From positions 1 to 64,000 of the forward strand of contig MU270147.1 in assembly GCA_021432635.1 (NCBI GenBank): 64,000 nucleotides of DNA, in the 5' to 3' direction. This document shows, in pieces, positions 1 to 10,538 of this stretch (positions are counted from its first letter, which is position 1; each line of letters begins with the position of its first letter). Position numbers and translations under genes: made by a program. The stretch is from Thozetella sp. PMI_491 (lineage: Eukaryota; Ascomycota; Sordariomycetes; Chaetosphaeriales; Chaetosphaeriaceae). Below the pieces are notes generated by a model, which saw nothing but the letters and a program-made list of their open reading frames with translations, searched no databases and had not been told where the DNA came from.

Positions 1-714
1 TCTCCCGCCAGTGCCACCACAGCTTAAGCGAGCGCGAGGCCGCGCTGGGCAGTATGGGGGGACTGTCTTCCGTCTCTAGATTGGTCATGACTAGGGCCAT
101 TGTGATAAAATATACTCTCCACTCTGTTCTTTGTTTACTCAAACGCTGGTTTGTTTACATCGTGACTTTGATACTGGTCTGTTGCTCTTGTTGTGGACTG
201 ACTGACCATAGCTGGCTGGCTTGCTTACTGGCTGAGGGCGAGCGATGTCGGCGCCGGCGATTTTTGGCTGTGGCTGGCACCGCCACTCCCAAATGGGTAG
301 TTACCGGATGTGGTTAGATACGGTAAAATCCATACGGTCGATTTAACGGGGTCGAGTCGAGAGCTTCCCGAGGCCGGAGCAACTACAAGATGACAAGGCC
401 CCCAAGATCCCAATCTCCCGGCATCTCGCTTCCTCGTGTTGCCGGGGTGCCATACAGGGGCAAAAATTGGCCCAGGTGAGACCCGCGAGGAGCGGTGAGT
501 GATCGATCACGGTGCCACTGGAGCAGGCAAGGACATGGGCCAGCGAGACAGCAACCATGGCCGAGGTGAGTGGCGGTGCTCACCTCCCCTCGCGGTGATG
601 TAACTACAAGGTCCTGGCCTGCAGCCCTAAGCTACGAGGTCTCACCTACCTGTCCGCGGCCAGTTGGTCTACGGCGCCTGCTCCCGGCATCGCCGCTACA
701 TCGCCGCCTCGACT
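1..714. other. Left-edge region without a recognisable gene
   Basis: I see no conserved protein on either strand here. The small open frames (for example 54-317 on the plus strand) have low-complexity composition and no family resemblance. The right part is probably the promoter and 5' leader of the gene starting at 715. Confidence 0.4.
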
Positions 715-2717
715 ATGGCTACAGCAGCGCCAGTAGACTCTACAACATCGGAAAGCTACTCCACTGGCGCTACCAGAGATCCTTTCCTGGCGACACTCGC
801 CATCCACTGGCGGTCCGAGTCGCTTGTCGCCCAGCTTCTCCTCACCGGCCGGCCGGCCACCCGCGGATGGGGCCTCGGCCCGTTGTCGCTGGACCTACAG
901 CATGTCGCCGTGCGCGAAGACGACACTTCGACGCCCGCCCATCTGATCCCCCGCTCCGCACTCGGTACTGCCGTGCCCACTAGCTCCCTCGACGCGCTCG
1001 CGCTCCTCGGCGCGGACGCCAGCCAAGATCGCAGAACCCTCGCGGCAGACGTCGCCGACGTGCTCGGGGGGAGCCTCGTTGATATACTCCGCGCTGTCGC
1101 AACGGCAGCGCTCGCTAGTCTGAAGATGCGAAAAGAGGACGCCAGCTTCCGCCGGAGCTGGGACGCCTGGGGTGCAGCCATCACCCGGACACTCACGGCA
1201 GGTCAGGACCTCCGCCTCGTGCTCGTCGGCGTGGACACGGCTTATAAAGGCGTGAAGTCTACGTGCGATGCGCTTCTGCAGCGCGCTTGGCCCGACCTCG
1301 ACGTCCCCCTCGTGCTCTACGCCTCCGAGGCCCAGGTCCTCGCACGGCACTGCCTCGTCGCGGAAGGCCCTCGGGCCAACATCGACGCCCGATGGTTCAA
1401 GTTTGCTGCAGGCGAGCGGGCGCGGTTCGTCGACCTCCTCATCGCTGACTTTGGGCGGTCCAGGACCGTGCGGCTCCTCTCCCCCCCCCCCCCCGGGTGC
1501 TGTTGCGGGCATTCGACTAACGCACTCCCAGGAGTACACACGCTTCGAGGCTATCCTCACCTCCGACCGAGACGTAATCCCCCATCCGCTGAGGATTCGG
1601 GACTGCAGGCCGATCCGTAAGGTTCCTAGCCCCTGCTGGCGGGCGTGCTAACGGCCACAGGGATTGCCCAAGGCTGCGGGAATATCGACGCTGCTTTCGC
1701 CGCGATGGCCGACGCGCCGGAGACGGACTATGCGGGCCTCGTCGGGGCGTGTGAGGCGTTCGCTGGCGAGAAGTGGGCCCTCCAGCCCGACAGGAGCTTC
1801 CGTTTCACGGCCCCAGGCTCGCGCGAGTGGTGGGTCGACGGTGAATCAATGGGAACCGAGCTGCGACGGCTATGCGGCATCGCCCAGCCGCTCGAGGACC
1901 ATCTTGCGCGGTCGCCGGAGGGCCGGCACGATGGCCAGGCCCCGCGCCAGGAGCCGGTCGTCGTTGTCACGGGCGAGACGCTACGCATGGACTTCGTGCG
2001 CGCGCACATCGCCGGCCTCGCAGAGGGTGAGGGCACCACCCTGATGGAGCTCGCTGCCGGCAGCCCGGCACCGCGCGAGGGCCTCCGGACGTTCTCGCTC
2101 GAACCGTAAGGCCTCTCTACTTCTACGTAGCTAACTGCCTAGCTAACCGCGGCAGGACCGCTGTGTGCCGGGTGGCGATCGACATGCTGCAGGTGTCGAC
2201 GTACATGGAGCAGTGCTCATTCGGCATCTCCTTCTTCGCGCCGACCGCGCGAGCGTCCGACGCGCTGGGGTACTTTCACATGCGCCTGTCGATGGCTGGC
2301 GGCTACGCGTCCGACATAGTGAAGGTGGCGGTGTCGTCGGTGGTGGGGTCCACCCTGCAGATCGTCTGCGACCCAGCCCGCGGAGCGTCAGGCGGGCAGG
2401 CGAGACCACCCGCGGCGTACGTCGCGCGGTTCGGCCCGCTGCTGCTCGGCGAGTACAAGCTCCGGCTCACGTACGCGTGCCCCGACCTCGACTTCAACGT
2501 GGAGCCGTCACCCGCGCTCGACGGGCCCTTCCAGGAGCGCCGGGTCCTCAAAATGGGCCGCTTCCAGCTGTGGGCAAAGTGGGCCCCCGGAACCGGGCCG
2601 ACGCGCCCGGTGCTCCGCCGTGGCCAGGAGCCGCTCGGCCACTTCCTGGCCCTATGCGGTCCGCGAGGTCCGGATTTCTGGGACATAGATCGATGGCTCT
2701 GCTTGGAGGGCGTCTGA
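715..2717 (+). CDS. Divergent Hsp70/actin-like ATPase candidate, 4 exons
   Basis: Exons 715-1467, 1532-1616, 1661-2105 and 2156-2717 join in phase to about 614 residues. The intron donors at 1617 (GTAAGG) and 2106 (GTAAGG) are strong; the first intron contains a C14 run and a GACTAAC branch site just before its acceptor. The start is the first ATG in frame. The segment VLYASEAQVLARH resembles the EPEAA stretch of fungal Hsp70-like ATPases. It is followed by LLIADFGRSRTEYTRFEAIL, in the position of the phosphate-2 loop, and then by a glycine-rich GCGNIDAAF stretch. The usual N-terminal DFGTTYSG phosphate-1 loop is not visible, so ATP hydrolysis is doubtful. The family assignment is inference from these partial motifs. 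The protein may be a degenerate member or something else. Confidence 0.45.
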
Positions 2718-3070
2718 GCCGTGCAAGCGCAGCGAAATTTACTCGCGGACGGGCCTCAATCATTTGCTCTTGGTTCATTGGGGAGAATGGCGCAAGGTGC
2801 GTGGTAGTCGAGGCAGCGTCGCATCCCCGGCCGTCCCGCAGCGCTGGAGCGGCAGGAGGAGCAGCGCCCGCACGACCCGCCGGAAAGCCTAAGAACCCGG
2901 CGGCGCCGCGGGACGAACGGTCGCAGCGTCACGACTAGAGACCTAAGAGGAGGAAGAAGGAATCTATGTTTCATGTATCGTGACGGACAGAGCCGGAACG
3001 CCACCGTCTCGCAATCGCTGGCGAGAAACTCTATGTAGTCTATGGATCATAACTTCGTTACGCTCGGCGC

Positions 3071-4417
3071 CTACAGCGCCCTCTGGATCCTCCGCATGTT
3101 ATCCCGCAGTGACGCCACGAGGCGCAGGCCGCCGCGGCCGTCGCCGCCGTCCACGGTGCATCCGACAAGCGTAGCAAGCAGGGCGCGGCCCTCGGGCCCG
3201 CCGAGGAGCCCCGGGCCCGGGAAGGCGGGGGCGACTACGCAGTACTCGCGAGGCAGGCCCAGGGCGCCCTCGACGAGGGCGACCTCGCGGTGCACGACCT
3301 GCAGCAACAGATGCAGCAGCAAGCGGCCCTGGCCCGGCACGCCGAAGAAGAAGTAGGCTGGGCCGCCGCACAGCAAGCCGTCCGCGTTAGGTGCCCGGGC
3401 GAGGCCGACAAGCACACGCGTGAGTATTGCGTCGTAGACGGCCACCGCCTGTAGATAGCATGATAGCAGCGCGAGCAGCTGTACGGGGCCGGCCTCAGCG
3501 GTGGTGGGCCCGGGAGACGACGACGGTGCTGGGGGGGAGAGCAGACCCCGGAGGGGAGGCGAGTCGAACAGGGGCCGCGCGAGCAGCGGCGATGCGTGCG
3601 ATGGCCCCAGCGATGGCGACGACAGCGATGGCGAAAGTGGGAGCGGCGGCGAGTTTTGTGCGCCCCGCAGCAGATCGCCGCCGAGCGACGAGAGCACGTC
3701 GTCGTCGGGGCCCCGCAGGCGGCGAGTCACGTCCAGGAAGGCGGCGGTGCTGGCGGCGGCAGCAGCCAGCGGGTTGAAGCCGGCCGCGCCGGCCGCGTCG
3801 GGTCCCAAGCGGGTCGGGCCGCTGCTGGCTAGCGCTGCAACCTCCCACGGCACCGCGCGGATGAGCCAAAGCTGGCGGCAGAGGTCGTGGTAGAGCGCGG
3901 CGAGAAGCACGCCGGGGTCCGCGTCGGCATCGCGCGGCGCGGGCGCGGCCGCGAAGGTGGCGAGTGGGGAGCCTAGCGACGTGGGCGGCAGCGGGACTAG
4001 CGGCATACAGCCGTCTAGCAGGCCGGCGTCGGGGGCGAGGAAGCACTCGTACAGGGCCAGCTGGTCGGGAGGTGGCGGGCAGCCTTCCATGGCGGTCACG
4101 GTGCGGGCAGCGCTCGGGGATTCCGCCCGCGACAGCGCGGTCGCGTACGACCGCGGGGCTTGATCGCCGAGGTCGGTGGGGGTGGGCGCATGGTCGCGCT
4201 GGCGAGCGCGGGCGGCGGCCTTGCAGGGCCGGCCCAGCGGCTTGGCCGAGCTGGTGAAGCACGAGGCGCGGCAGCGGATGCAGCGCAGGCAGGGGGCCGA
4301 GGCGGTGGTGTCGTCCTGCTGGCGCAGGCACCGCAGTTTCTGGCTCCGGCACCGGTCGCACGCCGAACGCTTCCACGGCGAGTGCACGCGGGGCTCGGCC
4401 GACGCGCCCACGGGCAT
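3071..4417 (-). CDS. Zn2Cys6 transcription factor, AflR-like type
   Basis: The single exon encodes 448 residues from the ATG at 4417; the open frame upstream begins only at a GTG and lacks conserved sequence. A Zn2Cys6 binuclear cluster lies at residues about 19-50, with the order C-x2-C-x6-C, a longer loop, then C-x2-C-x2-C-x4-C and a basic KPLGRP tail. This spacing is typical of regulators in fungal secondary-metabolite clusters. The middle is rich in Ser, Pro and Ala, and the C-terminal third contains a helical stretch (LLALLSCYLQAVAVYDAIL) seen in AflR-type C-terminal domains. It would act in the nucleus on CGG half-sites. The efflux pump, bZIP factor, SDR and FAD oxidase to its right are candidate targets, by position only. 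Composition is very GC-rich. Confidence 0.8.
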   Translation of the reverse strand: MPVGASAEPRVHSPWKRSACDRCRSQKLRCLRQQDDTTASAPCLRCIRCRASCFTSSAKPLGRPCKAAARARQRDHAPTPTDLGDQAPRSYATALSRAESPSAARTVTAMEGCPPPPDQLALYECFLAPDAGLLDGCMPLVPLPPTSLGSPLATFAAAPAPRDADADPGVLLAALYHDLCRQLWLIRAVPWEVAALASSGPTRLGPDAAGAAGFNPLAAAAASTAAFLDVTRRLRGPDDDVLSSLGGDLLRGAQNSPPLPLSPSLSSPSLGPSHASPLLARPLFDSPPLRGLLSPPAPSSSPGPTTAEAGPVQLLALLSCYLQAVAVYDAILTRVLVGLARAPNADGLLCGGPAYFFFGVPGQGRLLLHLLLQVVHREVALVEGALGLPREYCVVAPAFPGPGLLGGPEGRALLATLVGCTVDGGDGRGGLRLVASLRDNMRRIQRAL

Positions 4418-5515
4418 GGTGCGGGGCGGCCGGGGAGCGGAGAGGTGGCGGGGGGTCGGCAGCGCGGGGCCCAGCGTCGGGGCATCAGCGTCGGAGGGGG
4501 GGAGGTAGGCGAGGAATTCCCGTATGGGCCCCAGAGATGGCGAAAGAGAGAGCACGAGGGCATGCGGCAGCGCGCAGATATTAATCCGCTCGCCATTTCG
4601 TCCATTTCGCCCATTTCGCCCTGGCTCGCGTCCCGGGCGTGGCGTGCGCCGCAGGATGCCCGTAGCTGCCGGCTTTGGAGCTGGAGGAAGCAGCGCCTGC
4701 TCCTTGGCTTGGCCCCAGGTCCGGAGTCCTAACCGTCGATCTTCGCCACGCCAGCGCGGGGCCCGCCCAAAAAAAGGTCATCGCTCCCCTGCCGCCATGG
4801 TGAAACCTGGGGAAGCAGGGTCTCTCTGCGCGCGCCCCCGCTGCCTCAATCTCCGGCCTCCACCTGCCATCGCCAGCGCCGGGCGCGCCGCGCTTCGAAC
4901 CTCAGCGCAGAGGGTAGCCCGACCAGGCGCAGGTGAGCCGCGGTGAGCTGCAGCAGCGCTAGCCCTCGGCATTCTTCCCGCTGCGACGTCCAGGCAGCAC
5001 GCACGCCGGCGCCGGCAGACGCCGGAAGCCGTATTGGCATGCTAGCGCGGCGCAGGCGACCATGTGGAGCCGTCCCTGGGCGTTCTCCATCAGCACCCAC
5101 CGCAGTCGACGACGGTCGCCATGTCTTGCTCGCCCTGACCGCCTGCTCTGCTTGCAGCTGTGTGCGTGCAACCATTCATGCCTTCTGGGCCAGCGAGGTT
5201 GGGATTGGTCCGGCAGTTGGCCAGCGTCACAGCGAGTGCCGGCGCTCCCACTGCACACTCCCTCGATCTCCGGCCGTTGCCGGGGGGCCAATCGGATGCG
5301 TCTGCTCGCTTGTGGAGGTCAGCACCTTGTCGTCGGCCGATCGCGTGGCTGCGAGGAGCACAAGAGGAGCACCAGACCAGTGGCCCGGCGGACTGTCGCA
5401 AGCTACTGGCCGCCGGGATTGGTCCGGCAGTGCGATGTTCTCCTGTTCTCAATTTGCTAGTACAACAGGGTCTTTATTGAGACGCCGTTATATCTACCTA
5501 ACTAGGTAGTTACAT
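4418..5515. other. Intergenic, no gene recognised
   Basis: GC-rich stretch between the zinc-cluster regulator and the GH43-like gene. Overlapping frames on both strands show no family features. It holds the regulator's promoter and the 3' flank of the minus-strand hydrolase. Confidence 0.4.
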
Positions 5516-7222
5516 TTACCATCGATAGACATACAGCTCACTCTTCTGCTGGATGCTGTAGGTGCCTAAGCCTAGCACAGCCGAACCATACGTGCTACCA
5601 GGGTCGACTTTGGGTTGAACAATCGTGCCATAACACCCGTTCGAGGCGTTGGTGCTCAGCGTGATGTTGACAATGCTCTTCCCCGTCACATCCATCGAGA
5701 TCTTAGCCGGCGCCCACGAGATGTTGCTCGGCGCCCAAGAGAAAGTGTCAGTGGCGCCGTCGGCGTACGTCAGGAAGATGTTCAGATTTCCGTTCAGCAC
5801 GGGCCCTGCATTGACAGTAGGACCGAGGTTGTCGGTTCTCTGCCAGACGGGGAACTCGAGAGTTGAACTGAGTCTCGCGTTGGAATAGGTGGCCACGATG
5901 TTCTTCCAACCGCGGACCCGGCAGTCCAGCTGGTAGGGCACCGGGGCCGGGGGGGCAGTTGTTTGGTTGAAGAGGGGAACTTGGACGCTAGAGGCACACG
6001 TTACGTTCTTGATGGTGTGATCCTTGTCGAACTCTAGTGGAAACCAGTACGTGCTGGCAGCCGCCTGGTGGTTGTCGCCATGCCAGATGTAGTTGTTTAC
6101 CGAGTAATATGACTGGACGCTGCTACTCTGAGCAATCACGTGGTTGGTCGGCCCGGTGCGATATCCTAAGATGCTGTTTATGACAACCCCCTTGCCGTCC
6201 GCCGTCGGAAGCACAGCTGCGCCTTTGTTCTGCCCGCTGCAGCCATCTTGGCTTATGACGCCTAAATCAGTATAGGGCCCAAGAGGGTCCGTGGCATAGT
6301 AGCCGTAAATATACCCAGCGCAGTTTTGGCAAGTCATGCCAAACAGCAAGTAGTAGTGGCCGTCGTAGTAGAAGGCAGAGCTAGCCTCGAGATTCAAGCC
6401 TTGAGCTGCGAGCTCGGAGGCTGACCGGATCAAAGCAGAGGTATCGGGTCTGCCGACCGTGGTAGTGAGGTTCGAGGCAAGCTTGTGGACCCAGATGTCC
6501 CAAGGCTCGGACGTCGTTTTGGTCGGGGACGAATCAAAGCCGAGCTTCACGTCCGTCACCATGTAGAATGTCCCGTCCGGTGCAGCCATAATGTCGAAGT
6601 CGTGGGAGACATGGGTACCCCCGAAGATGCCGGGTGGGTTGCTCCATGGGCCGGCGGGCGAGGGCCCTGTTGCGTAATAGAAGGAAACAAGCCCGTTGCC
6701 TCCCAAGATCATGACATACTGGTTTGTTTCGCTGCTATATCGAACAACTGGCTTTGTCACGTTGGCGACAGTTATCGAAGGCTGGTAAAAATCCTCGAGC
6801 TTCCACCTAGTCAGGTCGGTAGAAGAGAAGGTCTTTATCCCGCAGTTTCCGTCTGCGCCATAGTCTCCTGGCGGGAACACCTGGTTCGGTGGGTAGGACC
6901 CAAACAGCCCAGATGGTGAAGCAAAGACGAAGATGCTACCTCCGCAGCCCCAGGTGGCTGAGTGCATCCAGTACTTTCCTTCGAAGTAGCTGAGGTGCGC
7001 TTCCACCATCTCGAGCCCATCTCCATCGACCGTGACGGGATACACCGGCTGCCCATACACCAAGGGTTGCAGGGGATGGGGTGGCATGCCATCGTCGCCT
7101 TCGAGAATGTCTTGCGGAGCGAAATTAATCTTTGTCGCGTGGGGTCCTGGTGTGCAGGACGTAGCAGCGAGCGCGGATATTAGCAGAGGGGTTAGCGCGA
7201 AAATCGTTAGGAATGCCATCAT
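5516..7222 (-). CDS. Secreted GH43-like beta-propeller glycosidase
   Basis: Intronless, 568 residues, starting at tandem ATGs. A hydrophobic signal peptide covers residues 1 to about 19 (cleavage near ALAATS), so the protein is predicted to be extracellular. Repeated blade-like motifs indicate a five-bladed propeller of the GH43/GH62 type: SYFEGKYWMHSATWG, SSTDLTRW, DIMAAPDGTFYMVTDV, and then EASSAFYYDGHYYLLFG followed by a GPYTDLG strand. The Glu in NLEASS is where GH43 enzymes place the general acid. The C-terminal third, after about residue 420, has a separate beta-rich character with several N-glycosylation sequons. The family would cleave arabinose, xylose or galactose side chains of plant polysaccharides; the substrate cannot be read from sequence. 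Its place between a regulator and a pump may be incidental. Confidence 0.75.
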   Translation of the reverse strand: MMAFLTIFALTPLLISALAATSCTPGPHATKINFAPQDILEGDDGMPPHPLQPLVYGQPVYPVTVDGDGLEMVEAHLSYFEGKYWMHSATWGCGGSIFVFASPSGLFGSYPPNQVFPPGDYGADGNCGIKTFSSTDLTRWKLEDFYQPSITVANVTKPVVRYSSETNQYVMILGGNGLVSFYYATGPSPAGPWSNPPGIFGGTHVSHDFDIMAAPDGTFYMVTDVKLGFDSSPTKTTSEPWDIWVHKLASNLTTTVGRPDTSALIRSASELAAQGLNLEASSAFYYDGHYYLLFGMTCQNCAGYIYGYYATDPLGPYTDLGVISQDGCSGQNKGAAVLPTADGKGVVINSILGYRTGPTNHVIAQSSSVQSYYSVNNYIWHGDNHQAAASTYWFPLEFDKDHTIKNVTCASSVQVPLFNQTTAPPAPVPYQLDCRVRGWKNIVATYSNARLSSTLEFPVWQRTDNLGPTVNAGPVLNGNLNIFLTYADGATDTFSWAPSNISWAPAKISMDVTGKSIVNITLSTNASNGCYGTIVQPKVDPGSTYGSAVLGLGTYSIQQKSELYVYRW

Positions 7223-7868
7223 TGTGAAGCCGGTTTCGAGCTCCTCGAGCTTGACGATCCCGCTTGCTATGATATGCCTCTCTACGATGCTCCCTTAGAG
7301 CGGGGGAGCAAGTTTAAATGCATTTGAATCGTTTCTTGAGGTTCTCCTACTTCCCGGTTACCACAACTTCCCCATGGGGGGGATAGGTGGGGAGGACGAC
7401 TTCCGAAAAGGAGTGGTCGAGGTACTGTTACTCTCGGATCTCGTCGGAGGTGCCAAACCCCCTCTATACTGTTCCTTTACAGCTTAGCCCCCTTGACCCC
7501 CAGCGCTCTCACTAGGATATGCGTCCTGGGCCGAATCAGCTTTAGAATAAGCCTTTAAATCGCGCGGGGCGCGTACGTATGTAAATGTATGCACGAATAG
7601 GATTTCTACGGTTTGTATAGGGCGCAGGATCTGCACAAAAACCGCGGATCTCGTCGGGGCGCGGACCTCGTCGCTCAGTTCAGCCGCTGACGGGGCCGAT
7701 GCAGCGTAGCAACGCACGTTCAGAGCAGCAGCTTGTATGGTAAGACCATACGTGATTACACCAAAGCCGCCAGTCGTTGCGAGATCAATCACAGCAGTGA
7801 GATGCTTATTGAGAGTGCCTAAATATGTACTAAAGAGCTACATACAGCGAAAATGAAACCCTATTCCG
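7223..7868. other. Intergenic, no gene recognised
   Basis: Divides the GH43-like gene from the 3' end of the DHA2 transporter. The small open frame at 7484-7792 (minus) has no recognisable feature. Confidence 0.4.
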
Positions 7869-9653
7869 TCACGAGCTCGCGTCCGGCGCTTTCTCGCCCG
7901 ACACAGCTGGCTTCTCCTCGTAGCCCTCCTTGATGCTGCGGAACTCCATCCCGAGGGCGCACGGGACGGCCAGGCAGGCCACAACTAGTACCGCCAGGAA
8001 GGGCCCGAGTGCGAGGCTCGTGTTGTAGGCGTCGAGCACGTGCGGGCGGAGGGCTTCAGGGACCGTCCGCGTCAGGTCGGTGGCGCCAGATGCCACCAAA
8101 CGTGCGACGTCGAGGCCGCCCACGCCGGCGAGCGCCGCCGCCAGCCTGCCGAGGAACACGCTCTGGCCGACAGAGGCGAAGACGGCGCCGCCGAGCGTCT
8201 GGGAAAGGGACAACAGCGCCGTCGCGGTCGGCACATCGGGCCCAGGCAACACGGTCTGGGCGGCCAGGTTCGGGTGCTGCATGGCGGAGCCTACGCCCAG
8301 GCCGAGGAGGGCCTGGCCTCCGATCCAGGTAGGCGCGGCAGTGCGGCGGTCCCACATCGTCAGGAGGCCTGCGCCGACGGCCATGAGGCAGGATCCAGCT
8401 GCCATGAAGGGGGTGTAGTAGCCGACACGCTGCACCAGCACGCCGCTGGCGACCGAGCCGACCACGACGGCGAGCACGAGCGGGAGGGTGCGGAGGCCGG
8501 ACTCGGCGGCCGAGGCTCCCCGGACAGCCTGAAACCACAAGGGTATGTACAGCGACGCCGTCAGCATGGCCGCGCCGACGCAGAACTGCGAGAGCGCCCC
8601 GAGGGCCACGCTGCGCTGGAACAGGATGCGGTCGGGCAATGTCGCTGTCGTGTCCTGCGTCCGGTACTGCCACTCGACGAAGGCGGCTGCGAAGGCGCCG
8701 AAGAGCACCCAGAGGACGATGCCGCGCGGGTCGCCCGCGCCGCCACCCTCCAGTGCCAGGAGCAGGCACACGATTGCCGCCAGGAGCAGGAGCGTGCCTA
8801 ACGGGTCCAGCTGCCGCACCGCTCGTGCCCAGCTGCCCGTCAGCCGACTCCGCCCCGGACGCAGGGACACGAGCACCGCGGCGGCGGCGAGGCCCCCCAG
8901 CGGCAAGTTAAGGTAGAAGCACCACCTCCACGTCGCCCGGGACTGCGCGAGCAGGCCGCCGAGCAGCGGCCCGGCGGCCGACGCCACGCCGAAGCACGCC
9001 CCGAACAGGCCCTGAAGCATCGGCCGCCGCCGCAGCGGCACTGTCTCGGCGAGGATCAGGATCGCGCCCGTGAAGATGCCGCTGCTGCCCAGCCCCGCGA
9101 GCGCGCGGCCGAGTATCAGCATCCAAGACGCCCTCGCCGCCCCGCAGAGCGCTGAGCCGGCCTCGAACAGCAGGATCCCGGCCAGGAACGCCGGCTTGGC
9201 GGGGAACAGCGCGTAAACGCGCCCGTACAACAGCACGAACCCGCAGCTCGTCGTCATGTACGCGGATCCGTACCATCCGATGTCGCCCATCGACTGGAAC
9301 TCATCCGTTATGGCGGGGATAGCCGGCCCGAGGATGGTGCGGTCGAGGGCGACCAGGAAGACGGACAAATACAGCGCTGCTAGGATTGCCGCCGCCGACG
9401 CGGGCGGAGGGTGCGCCGGCGGCCCCGGTTCATGCTGGGCCTCGCGCGCGCCGGCGAAGACGGGATTGGGCACCGGATGAGAAAGGGATGGCGCTTGGGC
9501 TGGCTGCGCCGTACCATTGCTGGAGCTTGCCGCGCGGGGAATGCTGGGGCTCGCTCGAGGGAAGCGGAATAAGGACTCTCGATCATGCCGGGGTGACTTG
9601 GCGCTCGGACTAGAAGCATGAAGCACGCCGGCGGGGACGGCCATGCTGGTCAT
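7869..9653 (-). CDS. DHA2-type MFS multidrug efflux transporter
   Basis: Single exon, 594 residues from ATG 9653. After a Ser/Pro/Ala-rich cytosolic tail of about 85 residues come the hallmarks of 14-helix drug:H+ antiporters. These are LDRTILGPAIPAIT (motif D1 region), GWYGSAYMTTSC in helix 2, GRALAGLGSSGIFTGAILI (motif B) and GLFGACFGVASAAGPLLGG (motif C, the antiporter signature), followed by WRWCFYLNLPLGG. The motifs occur in the usual order and the length is normal, so the protein looks intact. Such plasma-membrane pumps commonly export the product of a metabolite cluster or give self-resistance. Its neighbours (zinc-cluster regulator, bZIP, SDR, FAD oxidase) fit that, but its substrate is unknown. 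Confidence 0.92.
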   Translation of the reverse strand: MTSMAVPAGVLHASSPSAKSPRHDRESLFRFPRASPSIPRAASSSNGTAQPAQAPSLSHPVPNPVFAGAREAQHEPGPPAHPPPASAAAILAALYLSVFLVALDRTILGPAIPAITDEFQSMGDIGWYGSAYMTTSCGFVLLYGRVYALFPAKPAFLAGILLFEAGSALCGAARASWMLILGRALAGLGSSGIFTGAILILAETVPLRRRPMLQGLFGACFGVASAAGPLLGGLLAQSRATWRWCFYLNLPLGGLAAAAVLVSLRPGRSRLTGSWARAVRQLDPLGTLLLLAAIVCLLLALEGGGAGDPRGIVLWVLFGAFAAAFVEWQYRTQDTTATLPDRILFQRSVALGALSQFCVGAAMLTASLYIPLWFQAVRGASAAESGLRTLPLVLAVVVGSVASGVLVQRVGYYTPFMAAGSCLMAVGAGLLTMWDRRTAAPTWIGGQALLGLGVGSAMQHPNLAAQTVLPGPDVPTATALLSLSQTLGGAVFASVGQSVFLGRLAAALAGVGGLDVARLVASGATDLTRTVPEALRPHVLDAYNTSLALGPFLAVLVVACLAVPCALGMEFRSIKEGYEEKPAVSGEKAPDASS

Positions 9654-9989
9654 GGTTCACCGAGAGGCCGGCCGTGGCCTTCGAGCAGAGGCCGGGTGAG
9701 CATGGCCTGATAAGCGGTTAGGTAAAGAGGGAGTCGACGAGGGCGCAACCACAGGGCGGCGGCCAAGGGCGCTCAGGGTGGTCGCCGAAGGGAGATTCAC
9801 AGGGCGTGATCGCCGGCGCAATCCGGATCATGACGGTTACGTGTCTCGGACCACGCCCTGGAGGTGCTGCTCCCCCCCTGCCAATGGAGCAGCGACGACA
9901 CTCTATGGGTGCAGTGCATGCCGGGCCGAGGCCATTGCAGGATCAGCCGTCCGGACAAAGCGCCTCTCCTATCTGTTCTAACCACCGCC

Positions 9990-10255
9990 TCCGCGGTCTA
10001 ATCACGACAACTCGCGTCTACTTCCATAGCCATATACATCTATGTCATCGGCATCGCCTTCCAGGATGCCGCGTCACGTTCCTATCATGCGGTCGCGTCT
10101 CGAGTGGACTCACCCAAGGTATTCGGGTCGGCGACCCTTCCCCGCAACTTCATCGAGGGCCAGCTCGACGCAGACATCACCGCCGTCTTAGTCACCATGG
10201 TAGCTCTGGGACCGATTGTTTCCTCGAGCCGCTGCCGCCATGAAGTAGTTCCTTG
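9990..10255 (+). other. Possible coding remnant, unassigned
   Basis: In one plus-strand frame the sequence reads a hydrophobic stretch (IAIYIYVIGIAF), followed by protein-like sequence (SPKVFGSATLPRNFIEGQLD) and another hydrophobic run before a stop near 10255. It has no clear start and no recognised family, and may be chance or the last piece of a lost gene. The rest of 9654-10538 holds the transporter promoter and nothing else I can name. Confidence 0.15.
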
Positions 10256-10538
10256 ATGGCTTGCAGATGGTCTGCAAAGAACAATTGAATGTTGATAGAA
10301 TCTAATTGCGAGTACGACGGGCTATTCAACCTAGACTCATTCCTAGTTTACCTCGTCGCCTTGCCCATTGTCATCGGTCCCTCCTTTGCTGCTTCCATTC
10401 CCCCGCGTCATTCCGCGTGGCTTCCTCCCCGTAACTATTGCCTCGTTGCTACTGGCTCCCTTGTTCCTTACCCCCTTCATTGTGCCCCCTCAGTCTACTC
10501 TCCCTTGTTACTCGTCCTATCCCCGCTGATGGCTCTGC

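Noticed and set aside
895-1560. Long minus-strand frame opposite the Hsp70-like gene
   Set aside because: Shadow of GC-rich coding sequence; composition is Arg/Glu/Gly-rich with no family, and the plus strand has good splice sites and motifs.
4418-4555. Upstream extension of the zinc-cluster regulator
   Set aside because: The frame opens at GTG, not ATG, and the extra 46 residues show nothing conserved.
8040-8801. Plus-strand frame of about 253 codons inside the efflux pump gene
   Set aside because: Antisense to an intact DHA2 transporter with all family motifs; the reading is low-complexity Arg/Gly/Ala text.
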